Shown here piece after piece: positions 1 to 10,239 of a DNA stretch of 19,269 nt. A program made the translations under genes and the position numbers. The stretch's first letter is position 1; every line of letters begins with the position of its first letter. The notes below the pieces were generated by a model. It was not told where the DNA came from, did not search any database, and saw nothing but the letters and a program-made list of their open reading frames with translations. This DNA is from Pseudoneurospora amorphoporcata (lineage: Eukaryota; Ascomycota; Sordariomycetes; Sordariales; Sordariaceae): contig MU859384.1 of assembly GCA_033297205.1 (NCBI GenBank), positions 4,788 to 24,056 on the forward strand, in the 5' to 3' direction.

Positions 1-120
1 TTATCACTCCCGCCGTCGTTTTGTGCATTTTTTTTTCCGGATTCGGGGGGTCCTTAATTTAATTTTTTTGGTGGGGTTTTTTCACCCCCCCCCCCCCCCC
101 CCCCCCCCCCGCGGCTAAAA
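1..120. repeat. Homopolymer-rich window edge with 26-C run
   Basis: The first 120 bases hold long single-base runs: eight or more T near 30, six G near 45, seven T near 63, six T near 77, and 26 consecutive C at 85-110. Such runs of several different bases packed together are not seen elsewhere in the window. They are more like low-quality contig-end sequence than a biological repeat. No coding or RNA signal is visible. Confidence 0.6.
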
Positions 121-3046
121 AGCTCAGCACTAACAGCACTTCACTATAACGAACTACAAGCTAACGACAAATTCTCTTTATTCAACCATAATAATGCCAG
201 ACCGCTTGTTTCGATAGTAAAACATGGTCCATTCTATGGCAACTTTAGTTACCGGATTTTGCGGCTGTGATATGTTGCTCAGCTGCCAAGTCAACGGCCT
301 CCCACGGGTACCTCCGGCCTGCAAGGAGATCTACACCACTGACACGCGAGGACGTACGAGAAACGGTACCTGAAAACAATAGTTAGGGCTGAAGATTCGC
401 ATTGCTTGGTCTCCCATTGATGATTGCTCTCCATGAGCCTCGCTGAAGCAGCTGAAACTAGTTCTTTCGGTCAAAATAGGTATCGGCCATATCTACCATG
501 GTTCATGCGGGACATGTCCTCTCTGTTACCTAGATGTTAGCAGCTCAGCACCTGCCACCTCACGAGAAATAATACGAAGGGAAGGAGCATCCGTGGGCTA
601 ATTAGCCCCACCGACAGCATGCATTCCATCGAAGCTGAGGCTGGGGAAAGAGCCCCTCTTTTCGTTTTCACGGAACCCCACCACGGTCGGACTCTTCCCA
701 CTTCTGCCTGTCCAGTCGCTTCCTTTCCATCCCATCCTTCCACCATCTCAGTTGCTGAACACACCAGATTCCCGAACCATCAAGCTTTGTAGATCCAAAG
801 TCCCTTCGTCCGCTTCCCCCCTCTCTATTGGGTCTTTAACCTCCAATCCCTTGTTACAATTGCAAAGGTCCCTCTTGCGAGCCCTGCTAAACGCGACCAC
901 CCGAGCTGAATCCAAGTGAACGGTCGTCAATAAATACGACGCGCTCCCATCAGCCGCCACGCGCCCGTTCGACATGATACTTGGCCTTCTGTACGAACCA
1001 TGACCCAATCCCTCCTTGTGTTACGTCGCCCGACAGGTGTGAAAAGAGTTCCAATACTACGACGGTGGGATGGCTTGCATGACAGCGGCCATGGCGCACT
1101 GAACTAGTAGCGCCCTTCAGGGCCCAACCACCGACAAGGTACCACAGGGCTGCATGACCAATCCCGTCTTACTCCAGCCACTGTATGCTAATATCGGTTG
1201 GCGTTTAGGGCCTTGTCTCTAGGTACCAAGCCGCCGCCGACCCAGTGACCTAACCGCTTCAGAGCCGGCAAGGCGAATCGACCTATGTACCCATCAGTCG
1301 ATGATGAGTTCTCACGAGCCACGACGAGACAACACCTCTCAAGGCAAGAATACACCAATAACCCGGGAACACTCGGCGTTCTGGACGTGATACTGCAGCC
1401 AGACGTCTGTGGCGGCCCATAGGGCTACCAGGACAGGGGCCATGTGCACTGGACACAGTGATGTTCAGGTGCTGTACTGTCACTGCAGCTGAACCGTGTT
1501 CGGTGGGTTCCATCAACACCAAACTGTCACCGAATCACCAGAGCGGCCAGCACACTGTCACGGTGCCATCAAAACCTCACCTCGGCGACCTACTGAAACC
1601 CCCGCATTCTTCTGATATCCTTCGCGGATGCGATCACCTCCTGTGAACCATGCGACCGGCGTCATCAAACACATCTGTACAAACGCCATCTGGCTGAAAC
1701 TCGTAAGGGCCACCTAGTTTTCAAGTCAGGCGAACCACGAAGTCATCTCAGCATTTTCCTAGACCTTGTCTCCCTTCACATGGCCAAACCTTGGATGGCC
1801 TCGGCATAGAGTAGCTTCCGATGTTACCTGGACTCGTTAGGGCTGAACTCCACATGCTCCACGAAATGAGCCAGGACGACGGAGCATGGGACATGCCGGG
1901 CAAGCTGGAATGACGATGGAGCACACCTCTCAAAACTTTGACCTCCAAAGGTCTAATCCAATGAGGTGCCCTTGCATGGGTTGCTCACATGAAGCTCGGG
2001 TGGTTGACCTGTGCAAAGCTGCATTTCTCGCTTGAGCAAGGGACAAAGGGCTGGTAGGGCTGGGAGTATTTGCCGCCTATGACAGAAGTATGCCTGCTTG
2101 CAGCCTAACACGGATTTGCAAAGCCGGCTAGTCGACATATCACTGCCCGTGTGTTCGCCAAACCCCTCGTCAAAGCATTATGGTACCCGTTTCTTCACCT
2201 TAACCACCGGCCAGCCTCATTCCCAGGACACGGTCGAAATTGGAGGTCCGAGTTGGGCCACGCGTTGCCACGACCCTTGTCCCATTCGACAAAGCACGAG
2301 GATGCTGACAGTCCCTCGAGGCCTAATTAACCCATGTTCGTTAGTGCGGTCCAGCCCCTGCTGAGATGAGATGCCCCTCGCTTCCAAACCCATGTTTTCT
2401 CGAAACATTTTCCTTTCTCCAGACAATTTTTCTTTGGCGTTACACCTCTCGAGTTCGCCATGGCATTCCTCCCAGATGCATACTTGCATGGGGTTCCCTG
2501 TCCGTCTGCAAAAAAAAAAAAAAGGGCTGAGAAAAGCCCAATGCCAAACCATATAAGACGCCATGATTCCCCTTCAACTCGAACGTACAAGTCCTCATCT
2601 TGGGTGTCCTGTCCGGTTCTAGTCTTCCAAACCTACAGCCGAGATCCAATACGGGTACCAGATACGAGTGGGCGCCAATCCCGTCCTGTCGGCCCACGTC
2701 ATTGCCTCTGTCAATTCTCGGATTCCTTTACCTCGTCACTGCCAGGACATACGATCTGAGCTCGGTGTTGGGGTTGTGGTGTTTCAGGTCTGGAAGGTGG
2801 GAGTCTCGCCTTGCACGAAGTACCAAACGGTAGGTAGTCATCAAAACGGCCGCCTTCTCTCAAGTCGAACCGGGTTGCTAACCGATGTATCCAGGCTCAG
2901 TGTATGTCTTACATGTTGTGTCTGGCACGTCCACGGTAGCGACAGCTGGCCAACCATCGAGTCCGAATCTTACATTGGGCATATTTCCCACTTATGCGCT
3001 GCGCTGACATCGGGTAATCCTTCTGTCAGGAACAGGCACTGTAGAT
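121..3046. other. Gene-poor stretch without a supportable gene
   Basis: No reading frame longer than about 136 codons exists here, and none shows recognisable domains, sensible composition or an ATG with clean splice partners. A run of 14 A lies at 2510-2523. Just before the next gene there are possible 5'-leader splice signals: a GTATGT donor near 2900 and a TTCTGTCAG acceptor ending at 3029. An untranslated first exon of the 3047 gene is therefore possible. Otherwise I see nothing in it. Confidence 0.5.
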
Positions 3047-4423
3047 ATGCCCACCATCAATATCCCCGCCGGCAGTAGCACGAAGTTGGAGCCACGTCTT
3101 GCACATCAGCATCACCTGCGATCCTTTGCTGTCCATGCATACTTTGGCATTGCTGTCACTCTGGTTATCGTCGCCATTTGGTGTTTCAAACCCCGACGGA
3201 GATCATCAACAACCAGATCGGCGAGTTACAGGAGCAAGTCAGACGTCAAGGAAATCAAGGCATCCTTCGGCTCTCCAAAGCCTGTTGGGCCAGAGATCGC
3301 GGAAGTATCAAACACAGAGGGATCTAGTCTATGCCCAGTGCTTGCCACGCCGCCCTGGGGCAGCTATCCGTCACATTCACTTTCAAGTACATACACCAAA
3401 AGTCCCGCAACGTTTGGGCATCCACAGGCGATGGATGGCAATGACAAAAGTCGACTCAGCGATCAAAGTGATTCCGAATCACCTTCATCACGTGCTGTCA
3501 CCAAGAAGCCCAAGTCACCCTCAGCTTCGAGACATGAGACATTTCTCTGGCCGCACGCGTCTTACTCTGCTTCGATGATAGGGAGCTCAACCCCAGATCA
3601 GGTTCGGAAAAACACGCCTTCCCCCAGGACATATTCCAGGACCGAGGGGATTACCAGTCCAAGTTCAAGGAGCAGGGGAAATGGGTCTGATAAAGGACGT
3701 CTACGTGAACATCAGCATCAGATGGACGGGATGGGGACATCAACTGCGGGGTCTTGGAGCTACAATGATGTTCAGAGACAGGATGCTGGGTTGCATGGTG
3801 TGTCACTGGATGAACCCAGATTGCACTCGACAAAACCTCCACCTCCGCCACCTCTGACACCGACAACTCTCGACAAGACGGCGTTCGCCTTTCAAGACTG
3901 TCCGCTCACATCTGCTGCATCAGCTCCATCAGCGTTGGATGCAAGCTACATCCCTCAACCCAACCCGAACTATATCGGTCACGCCTCGTCGGTTGATATC
4001 CTCAGCTCGAGTACTGCCGAGGCGACGGCGATACCGCGTCGAAGATCATACACGAAGAGCATACCGATTAGCATACCTATGCCCAGCAACAGCTTCTCTT
4101 CGTCAAATGGAATTACTGCAACATCTCCGTCACCATTTTCTCAATCTAGTTTTCCGCCATCGTCACCAGTGTTCCCGCTGCCTCCATCAGTTCCCCAAAA
4201 CTATCAATTTGTTGGAGGACATATGGGACGTCGCGCCTCCCTCGCCAGTCAACATCAGGACGAAATCGAGGTTCACGGAGAAATCATATCTGTTACCGAT
4301 GTCAATGGTGACGGTTGGCGACGACACAGGCAAGTGTATGGTGGGGGCGTCTGCCTCACATGTCTTGCCAATGGAGGCGGATCCTATGGTCCCAATGTGC
4401 CACTCGAGGATCGACGATACTAG
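3047..4423 (+). CDS. Single-pass membrane protein with disordered cytosolic tail, function unknown
   Basis: This is a 458-aa ORF without an intron, starting at ATG 3047; an in-frame TGA at 3005 limits extension without splicing. Residues 28-47 form one hydrophobic helix, followed at once by a basic stop-transfer cluster (KPRRR, 48-52), which suggests a short outside N-terminus and an inside C-terminus. Residues 55-410 are rich in Ser, Pro and Thr with a proline run near 262-275, so they are probably disordered and open to phosphorylation. The last 50 residues are different: they contain WRRHRQVYGGGVCLTC and a short Gly-rich end, which looks like a conserved folded motif. I recall similar C-termini in uncharacterised ascomycete proteins but cannot verify it. 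No enzyme signature is visible. A spliced upstream exon carrying an ectodomain cannot be excluded, because a good acceptor (TTCTGTCAG) ends at 3029 and the frame stays open from there to the ATG. Confidence 0.72.
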   Translation: MPTINIPAGSSTKLEPRLAHQHHLRSFAVHAYFGIAVTLVIVAIWCFKPRRRSSTTRSASYRSKSDVKEIKASFGSPKPVGPEIAEVSNTEGSSLCPVLATPPWGSYPSHSLSSTYTKSPATFGHPQAMDGNDKSRLSDQSDSESPSSRAVTKKPKSPSASRHETFLWPHASYSASMIGSSTPDQVRKNTPSPRTYSRTEGITSPSSRSRGNGSDKGRLREHQHQMDGMGTSTAGSWSYNDVQRQDAGLHGVSLDEPRLHSTKPPPPPPLTPTTLDKTAFAFQDCPLTSAASAPSALDASYIPQPNPNYIGHASSVDILSSSTAEATAIPRRRSYTKSIPISIPMPSNSFSSSNGITATSPSPFSQSSFPPSSPVFPLPPSVPQNYQFVGGHMGRRASLASQHQDEIEVHGEIISVTDVNGDGWRRHRQVYGGGVCLTCLANGGGSYGPNVPLEDRRY

Positions 4424-4455
4424 TGTTGCCCAAGAGACTCTGGGAAGCCCTTACC

Positions 4456-4461
4456 AATAAA
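4456..4461 (+). terminator. AATAAA polyadenylation-like signal
   Basis: A perfect AATAAA lies 33 bases after the stop codon of the membrane-protein gene. Fungal poly(A) signals are loose, so the call rests only on the match and its position. Confidence 0.35.
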
Positions 4462-4694
4462 GTCCCTTTTAGGTTTTAGAGGTAACCAGAGCCTCAGCCG
4501 CCATGCACTGCAGGCACAAGACCGCACACACATATCCAGCGCTCAGTGGGGCAAATCGCTTCCGGATCTCTCCTGCACATCCCATAGGCTGGGTACAGTA
4601 TGGACTGCATACCGGCGTTTAACGACGTTATTTGGGAGCATTAGCATCATTGGTTCTTTTGTTTTCTGCATTGTTATCTCGGTGGGGTAGGTCG

Positions 4695-4716
4695 GCCGGC
4701 GATTCGCAGCGCCGGC
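4695..4716. repeat. Perfect 7-bp GC stem with 8-nt loop
   Basis: GCCGGCG (4695-4701) pairs with CGCCGGC (4710-4716) around the loop ATTCGCAG. It lies about 270 bp after the membrane-protein stop codon. No function is implied by context, and it may be chance in locally GC-rich sequence. Confidence 0.3.
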
Positions 4717-6619
4717 GAGGTTGTTTCGTTGTGTGTGTCATAGAGGAGCTTAAAAAGGGGTGGCTAATGACGTGATGACCTGTTTCTTTGCTATAACCTC
4801 TCTCTTCCCTTTTTTTCGCGCAAAAGGCTCTGTTGCAAGTCTGTGTTGGTTTTCAGTCCCAGTTCTCTGTCGCTACTGTTAGCGTCGCTATACCCTTCAT
4901 ATTATCATGGTTCGCATTCCAAGATGAGATCTTTACCCACCATACCTTGCTGGTCGCGAAAAGAAGTTATATCTCTCCAAGGACATTTTCCGTTGTACAT
5001 GTATGTACCGTGTGTTTCTCGCACGTTACGCTGTCATTCACCCATAATGCCATGGTTGTATCCAACCCTACCTATACCGCAGGTTCTTCACGATACCACT
5101 CCAGGACTACTTCCCATCGGACTATCAATGCGCTCGCACCTTATTACCTATTCGAAGTATAATCCCAAACAGGCAGGTACACAACTGAAACAGGCAAGTA
5201 ATAGAAGGCAGGGCATTCTCCGTGGACGAGTACAATGTAACCCCATTGACTTTGCCGATCAGTTTCAGCGCCACGTGGGTTAGGTACGCCCGGATGTCGA
5301 ACTAGTCAGCCCTGTAGAATAAATACCCATCCTTCTACGGTGTTTTTGCACCCATGTGATAGGGCCTACTCGTCACTGTCCAATATTCAAGACAAAAGGG
5401 TTCGGTGGATGTAAGGCGTTTGACACGAGTTCAGATGCATCACGGATCTAACGAAAGATTAGAATACCCTTTTATACTATTCCACGCCTCTCGTGTATTA
5501 GAAGGCAGCTTAAGGATATAAGAGCCTAGTGTGGATACTTTTAACCGGTTACTTACCTCTGCTATTAAATTCCGGAACCTTTTAGCTCCAACTTACTTGT
5601 CTTACCCTTCCCCGCATCACTCCAGTCATTTTCCATTCCAGAAGCCATGTAGATTATGTAATTGTGGCTTACGCACCGCACGCCGGATAGGAAGGTGGAA
5701 GGCTTATTAGACTATTATCCCTACAGGTATAGATAATTTGAGGTATTCCGGAACTTTGAAGGATCCCGATAATCTGCACGCGATGATGATGTGACACAAT
5801 TTGATGGATTACCGCACAGTAGCGGGACAAGAGAGGAAGATGAAACTAGATAGTTCGAATGTAATGTCCTTGTTTAAACCGCCCCCGGGCATCTGTCATG
5901 CGGACCGGAATTCCGGGGAACGTACGTTACCTACGTATATCCAGTGCTCAGCGAGGTAAGTACCTACCTACCTAGAGGTAGTAAGCAGACTATCTGCCAG
6001 TCTATCAGTCTATTAGAGAATTTGATCGCCTAAGGTGGCCTGGCTGGACGGCAATTGATGAGAAGCCCAAGTACATATTTAGGTAGCTAACCACCGACAA
6101 CACGGTGTAATGGGCCGGGAAATAATTACTACGAGTATGTACACGAACTTAAAACAACGGTAGGTAAGAACCGGATGCGCCGTTTCCTTTTCACTGTTGC
6201 TGTTGGTGGAGCCTATAGTCATTCCTCATATATGACCATGGTGGTATGCATCTCCGTTGCTCTATCTCACTACCGGTAGTATGCTTTTTTTTCCCGCCTC
6301 TCTCTTCCTCCGATTCCCCCTTTTTCTCCCGTCTATCCGCCGGTTCGATCCCGAACGCGCAACCCCCTACTACCCAGTACCCTGTTCCAGTCCTTTTTGA
6401 GAGCCGATTTCTACCAAGCAAACGGTGGGCCAGGCAGGCTACAGCAATTGCAACCCTGCAGCCGTAGAAAGCAAGATGAACCAAAAGCAAGATCCAACCA
6501 TGGATAAACTAAGCCAAACCAATGATGGAAGGAAGCAAAGAAAGTGATGAACGCCCCACCCCCCACCCACCCCTTCCCCCCCGGTCCACAAGAAGGCAAC
6601 CAAAAGCACCAACAGGTTT

Positions 6620-7057
6620 CTAATCTCTAAACCAACTCTTAATAGGAGGCAGCCTAGGCAAAACTTGTCCCTCTCCCTCTCCTTGACCATCCCGATCCAG
6701 TTCATCTTCCTCCAGCACTCTGGGAAGCATCTCTGCATATCCGCTTTCTCCTGCTACCCATCTTTTTCCACCTCCAACAAGTCCGCCGCTATGACCGGTT
6801 CCACCATAACGGGTTGCATCAAGACCGCTGCTGCTTCCATGGCCATGACTACTGCTCCACAGCAACGTTCCGGCGCCCCCCTCAACTTGGTGCATCGTGC
6901 ATGCTGGACCCGGTGGTCCTCTCCATGCGGGCTGCAGTGTAGAGGTATCGTAGCCATAGCCGTAGCCATAGCCACCATGACTGTGATCTCTCTGCGGTCC
7001 CTGTTGTCCCTGCCACCACCCAGTCCCATCCCCAGCCATATTCATCGCGTCCACGTC
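6620..7057 (-). CDS. Possible C-terminal extension exon of mbp1
   Basis: Directly after the TAG that closes the main mbp1 frame, the same frame stays open for 145 more codons and ends at TAG 6620-6622. The encoded stretch is Gly, Tyr, His and Ser rich, with a GYGYGYGY repeat from alternating TAT/TAC codons. It then becomes acidic and finishes with LPRLPPIKSWFRD. It would join mbp1 if a 69-bp intron (7058-7126, donor GTGGAT, acceptor TTTAG) is removed; this excises the TAG and keeps frame, giving about 944 aa in total. The donor is weak. The alternatives are an open frame in 3' UTR, or regulated retention of the intron giving two isoforms. An open frame also exists on the opposite strand here, which is expected as a shadow of Gly-rich coding sequence. 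Confidence 0.45.
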   Translation of the reverse strand, partial: DVDAMNMAGDGTGWWQGQQGPQRDHSHGGYGYGYGYDTSTLQPAWRGPPGPACTMHQVEGGAGTLLWSSSHGHGSSSGLDATRYGGTGHSGGLVGGGKRWVAGESGYAEMLPRVLEEDELDRDGQGEGEGQVLPRLPPIKSWFRD

Positions 7058-7126
7058 CTAAACAGCCGCGATTTCTTGGATTCGGTCGGTCCTCTCAGTC
7101 CTTCCATTGACACCATCCCCATCCAC
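7058..7126 (-). other. Candidate retained intron holding the mbp1 TAG
   Basis: On the gene strand the segment runs from GTGGATGG to GCTGTTTAG. It is 69 nt (23 triplets), so it can be spliced or kept without changing frame. If it is kept, translation stops at its last three bases. The interior ACTGAG and CCGAC sequences could act as branch points, but neither matches CTAAC as well as those of the gene's other introns. Confidence 0.35.
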
Positions 7127-9657
7127 CTGGGCAGCACCAGCCGCAGCAGGTCTACTACTCCCCCTCCTCGGCAACTCCCCGTCACCACCTCCTCCTCCTC
7201 TTAGCGCAGGCAGAACGCTCTCCCTCGGTCCATTACTCGGGCCTCCTCCCCCACCTCCTGACCCATCACCAGCAGGTAGATCCGTCACACTCTCATCTTC
7301 CTGCTCCATCAACTTGATCATCTCCTCCAGATTCTCCTCCAGATTCTCCTGCTCATCCGGCGGCAAACATGACATGAGCAGGTGCTTGTACTTGTCGATG
7401 CGGTCGCCTGTGCCTAGCATGCCGCGGGCTTCGACGTAGTCATTTTCTGCTGAGCGCTGTTCCTGGAGGATGGAGCGCAGCTCGGCGGCGAGGGAGAGGC
7501 GGTGGGTGTAGTCGTCTTCTTCTTCTTCTTCTTCTTCTTGGTCGTCTTCTTGGTCCGGGACTTCGGTGTCTTGGGAGGATGGGCCTGGTTGTTGTTGTTG
7601 TTCTGGGGGGTGTTCGGCTTCTGACTCGGTTTCATTTTCGTCTTTGGGGGGGTTGTTGTCTGCTGGGGAAGGGGAGAGTTTGGGTTTCTTGTTTGGGCTG
7701 GATTTGGATTTGGCGGTGCCGTTCGTGACTGGGCCAGCACCGTTGTTCAGCGCGGTTAGCTCCTGCTGCACGGCCTCCTGCACGGATATGCGGTTCTGGT
7801 GCGTCACGAACGCCAACACCTTATGTCGCGCCGTGGCCATCTCCGCGGCCGTCTTGGCGGCTACGTCGTCCGAGTCGAGGCGGGAGTTGTAGTCGTCGAT
7901 GGAGGCGGTGAGGGCTTTGAGCTCTGACTGGGTCTTGTTGAGGATGCGCCGGGCTTCCTTCTCGGCCTCGTCTTTTTCCTTGAACTCGGAATCGTACGAG
8001 GCTGATAGGTCCTTGAGCTTCTGCAAGATCAGCGGGGTGCAGTTTTGCACCGTGTTGGCTGCTTCGCTGCTGTAGGTCTGCTGCGAGCTCTTCCGGCTCA
8101 TAGCCATGGGCTCTGAGATGGCGTCGTGGAAGGCATCGTGGCGCTGGGTATCGGGGGCAAAAGGGCTGGAGGATCGTGGCGGAAGGTTGGAGCGTGATTT
8201 GGAGACCGAGGCGTTGAGCTCTTTTATCAGCTCTTCGGCGCGGATGCCTTGCTTGTTGGGGATGTCGGTGCTGGCGCCCCGGCCGAGGAGAGCGCGAATG
8301 CATTTTCGGGCATCGCGCATGGCAGCGAGGTGGACGGCCGTGTTACCCTCGTTGTCCTGGGCATCGAGAAGCTGTTGTACGAAGTCGGGGTGGTGTGTCT
8401 CCTGCAGCCTATTAAGGATGATGTCAAGGTAGTACCGCGAGCAGGACTGGCTGTTGACCCGGCCACTCTTCATCACAGCAGCGTGATGTATGACGGTGCA
8501 TCCTGTCAAATCCCGGCAATCGATGGTGGAAAACAGCTCCTTCATGACCTGGGGAAATGTCTGTTTCTCGAAGCAGTTGGTAAAGTTCACGGCTCGCATA
8601 AACGGTGTCTCTCCTCGCACGTTTTGTGTGTCCAAGCTAGCTCCGAACTTCTTCAACTGCCTAATGACATGGACGTCGCCCATGGCAGAGGCCCAGTGAA
8701 GACATGTGTGACGCTCGTTATCGATGGGCCAGTCGGGCTTGAAGTTGGGAGGAGGGTCAGGTCGCACGGCAGGCTGCTCGTTTCTAGAGAGCAAAAAGTA
8801 GTCGAGTAGTTCGTCGCCGTAGACGGCATGCTGCTGCTCCGTCACATCCTCTATCAAGTCGTCCCGCTTCCGTTTCCTGTGCCCGGTCGAGAAGTGTGAA
8901 TGGTCGTATCGGTCGTCCTCAGCCATGTACGAGGCCGAGGCAACGGTAAGGTTATCGGGGGTGTCGTCTTGGTGCACGTGGGTGTCGGCATCGTTGTAGT
9001 CTTGTGCTGGTACGGGAGCACCTTTGCGACCTGCTGGTAAGAAGCTGCCGGGCTGAGGGGGGTTGTTTTTGGCGTTCTTTGCCGACTTACTGCCCCATGT
9101 GGGAACAGCAGGCTTGGCCTTGGGGGCCTTTGGCTTGCTGGCGTGTCTAGGTGCGGGAGGCGGGCTTTCGTTGCCCGGGGTGAAGTCGAAGATGGGTTTT
9201 ATTCGTTCGTAGATGTTGTTGCGGCGAGCGAGGGCCTCGGCTTGCTCGAGGGGGATCCAGGTGCCTGTTGAGAGCATGGTTAGTTAGCAATTGGTTTTAA
9301 ACAGTTGACATGTATGTTCGCACCCTGGTATCTTCCGTATCCTCCTTGAATCTTCTCGTGGATGTCCTTTTGTACCTCGCGCTCCAGGATTCTCGTTCGG
9401 GCGGGTTTGTCGAAGCCGGCGGCCTTGAGGATGTGTGTAGCGTTGACCCAGTCATCGTGGCGACGGCGCATCACATGCTCCTTTAGATCGACGCCAAACT
9501 GAAACTCCCATACTGGAATCTGCAAAACCCATCAGTGTGCGGTTAGCAACATGGCGGGCCAAACGAGTGACGAGGGGGATCCGGAAAGACGTACACCGCT
9601 ATAGGTTGCGCTGTAGATTCCCGGCTCAGGGTTTCCCCCGACATTTGCCTTGACCAT
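7058..9657 (-). CDS. mbp1: Mbp1-like APSES/ankyrin transcription factor, DNA-binding subunit of MBF
   Basis: This gene has three exons: 9657-9595, 9519-9324 and 9264-7058, giving 821 aa. Intron 1 is 9594-9520 (GTACGT, CTAAC, TTTTGCAG). Intron 2 is 9323-9265 (GTGCGA, CTAAC, CAACAG). The start is fixed by MVKAN...YSATYSG joining to IPVWEFQFGVD. Residues about 22-110 form the KilA-N/APSES DNA-binding domain, with the signature DDWVNATHILKAAGFDKPAR and QGGYGRYQG-TWIPL. A basic RKRKRDD (about 216) is a likely nuclear signal. Ankyrin repeats cover about 270-427 (HTCLHWASAMGD, GNTAVHLAAM). A charged coiled coil follows at about 500-552, then an acidic/Gln-rich linker and the helical C-terminal segment (MLGTGDRIDKYKHLL) expected to bind the Swi6-type partner. 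In the family, Mbp1 with Swi6 binds MCB sites and drives G1/S genes in the nucleus. The polyglutamate tract comes from a TCT/TTC microsatellite. The C-terminus may extend past the TAG; see the separate entry. Confidence 0.93.
7515..7539. repeat. TCT/TTC trinucleotide microsatellite inside mbp1
   Basis: About eight uninterrupted TCT units encode the polyglutamate tract of Mbp1 on the minus strand. Its length is likely to vary among strains. The tract lies between the coiled coil and the C-terminal helical segment. Confidence 0.7.
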
Positions 9658-9876
9658 ATCTAGTGCTAAGGGATCCGATTGATGCCAATGGGTGGGCGCA
9701 GGGCAGCAGCTATCACCAGCGGTAGGGAGCAAGGTAGGTAAATTCAGGTTGCTACGAGGGTGAGCAGAACGTGAGTCCAATATGGCCACAGCGAGTGGAG
9801 TGGCTATCAGTCAGGGAATGCTGTATCTGATGAGAGCTTCATTCAAGGTGGTGGTGGTGATCGAGGCACGAAAAGG

Positions 9877-9920
9877 ACGCGGTGGTTGAGCTAGCCTGGC
9901 CGGCCGACGCGGTTGACGCG
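9877..9920. promoter_or_regulatory. Cluster of three MCB-core (ACGCG) sites upstream of mbp1
   Basis: ACGCG occurs at 9877-9881, 9907-9911 and 9916-9920, about 220-263 bp upstream of the mbp1 start codon. MBF binds ACGCGT-type MCB elements, so the cluster fits cell-cycle or self-regulation of mbp1. None is a full ACGCGT: the sites read ACGCGG, ACGCGG and ACGCGA. Isolated ACGCG copies also occur elsewhere in the window. Confidence 0.4.
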
Positions 9921-10164
9921 AATCCAGTTAAAGTGCCTTTTTGCCAAGCCAGGGCTCCCGGTTCACGTGACGCTGCTCACCTCAGTCAAAGCGTTCAGCA
10001 AACGAAGCCACTAGCAGGCACTAACATATTCCAGGCAATGTTCCACTTTAATCTGATAGTGCATCTCTTTCATGCCCAAACAACAACACCCAAACACCAA
10101 CTTGTTGACCAAACGCCCATCTTGCAAGCGTCTTTACAATCTTTGCATAGACTGAGTTAACAGC

Positions 10165-10239
10165 GTGATGCTGCACAATGACATACTATTGAACACCCGC
10201 CGCACCGTCATGACCTCATTAATTGCTGTGCAGCATCAC
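10165..10239. repeat. Perfect 13-bp inverted repeat with 49-bp spacer
   Basis: GTGATGCTGCACA at 10165-10177 is repeated exactly in inverted orientation at 10227-10239. The match ends abruptly on both sides. The flanks (AACAGC and AGGAAT) show no target-site duplication, so a small transposon is not demonstrated. It could be a paired binding site or a cruciform-forming sequence in the mbp1/small-gene divergent region. Confidence 0.6.

Larger units (their letters stand above)
4424..6619. other. Intergenic region between convergent genes
   Basis: This 2.2-kb stretch separates the + strand membrane-protein gene from the end of the - strand mbp1 gene. It holds a GC hairpin at 4695-4716. Around 4833-5283 there are two overlapping open frames, both weak. 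At 5950-6000 there are clustered ACCTACCTACCTAG-type motifs of the sort common in Sordariales intergenic DNA. No gene, tRNA or transposon could be supported. Confidence 0.5.

Noticed and set aside
4833..5283. Two overlapping + strand frames (109 and 146 codons)
   Set aside because: Both begin with non-ATG codons, overlap each other, and show no domain or splice support.
6335..6360. GGTTCGATCC, resembling a tRNA B box
   Set aside because: The flanking bases do not form a T-arm stem, and no A box or acceptor stem is found upstream.
6665..7204. 179-codon + strand frame over the mbp1 3' end
   Set aside because: It lacks a convincing ATG context, overlaps the mbp1 coding frame, and its Ser/Pro runs mirror Gly/Arg codons of the opposite strand.
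8249..8809. 186-codon + strand frame opposite mbp1
   Set aside because: It lies wholly antisense to the conserved ankyrin region of mbp1, has no recognisable domain, and is explained as a shadow of GC-rich coding sequence.
10165..10239. Miniature transposon call for the 13-bp inverted repeat
   Set aside because: No target-site duplication and only one copy in the window, so it is kept as an inverted repeat only.
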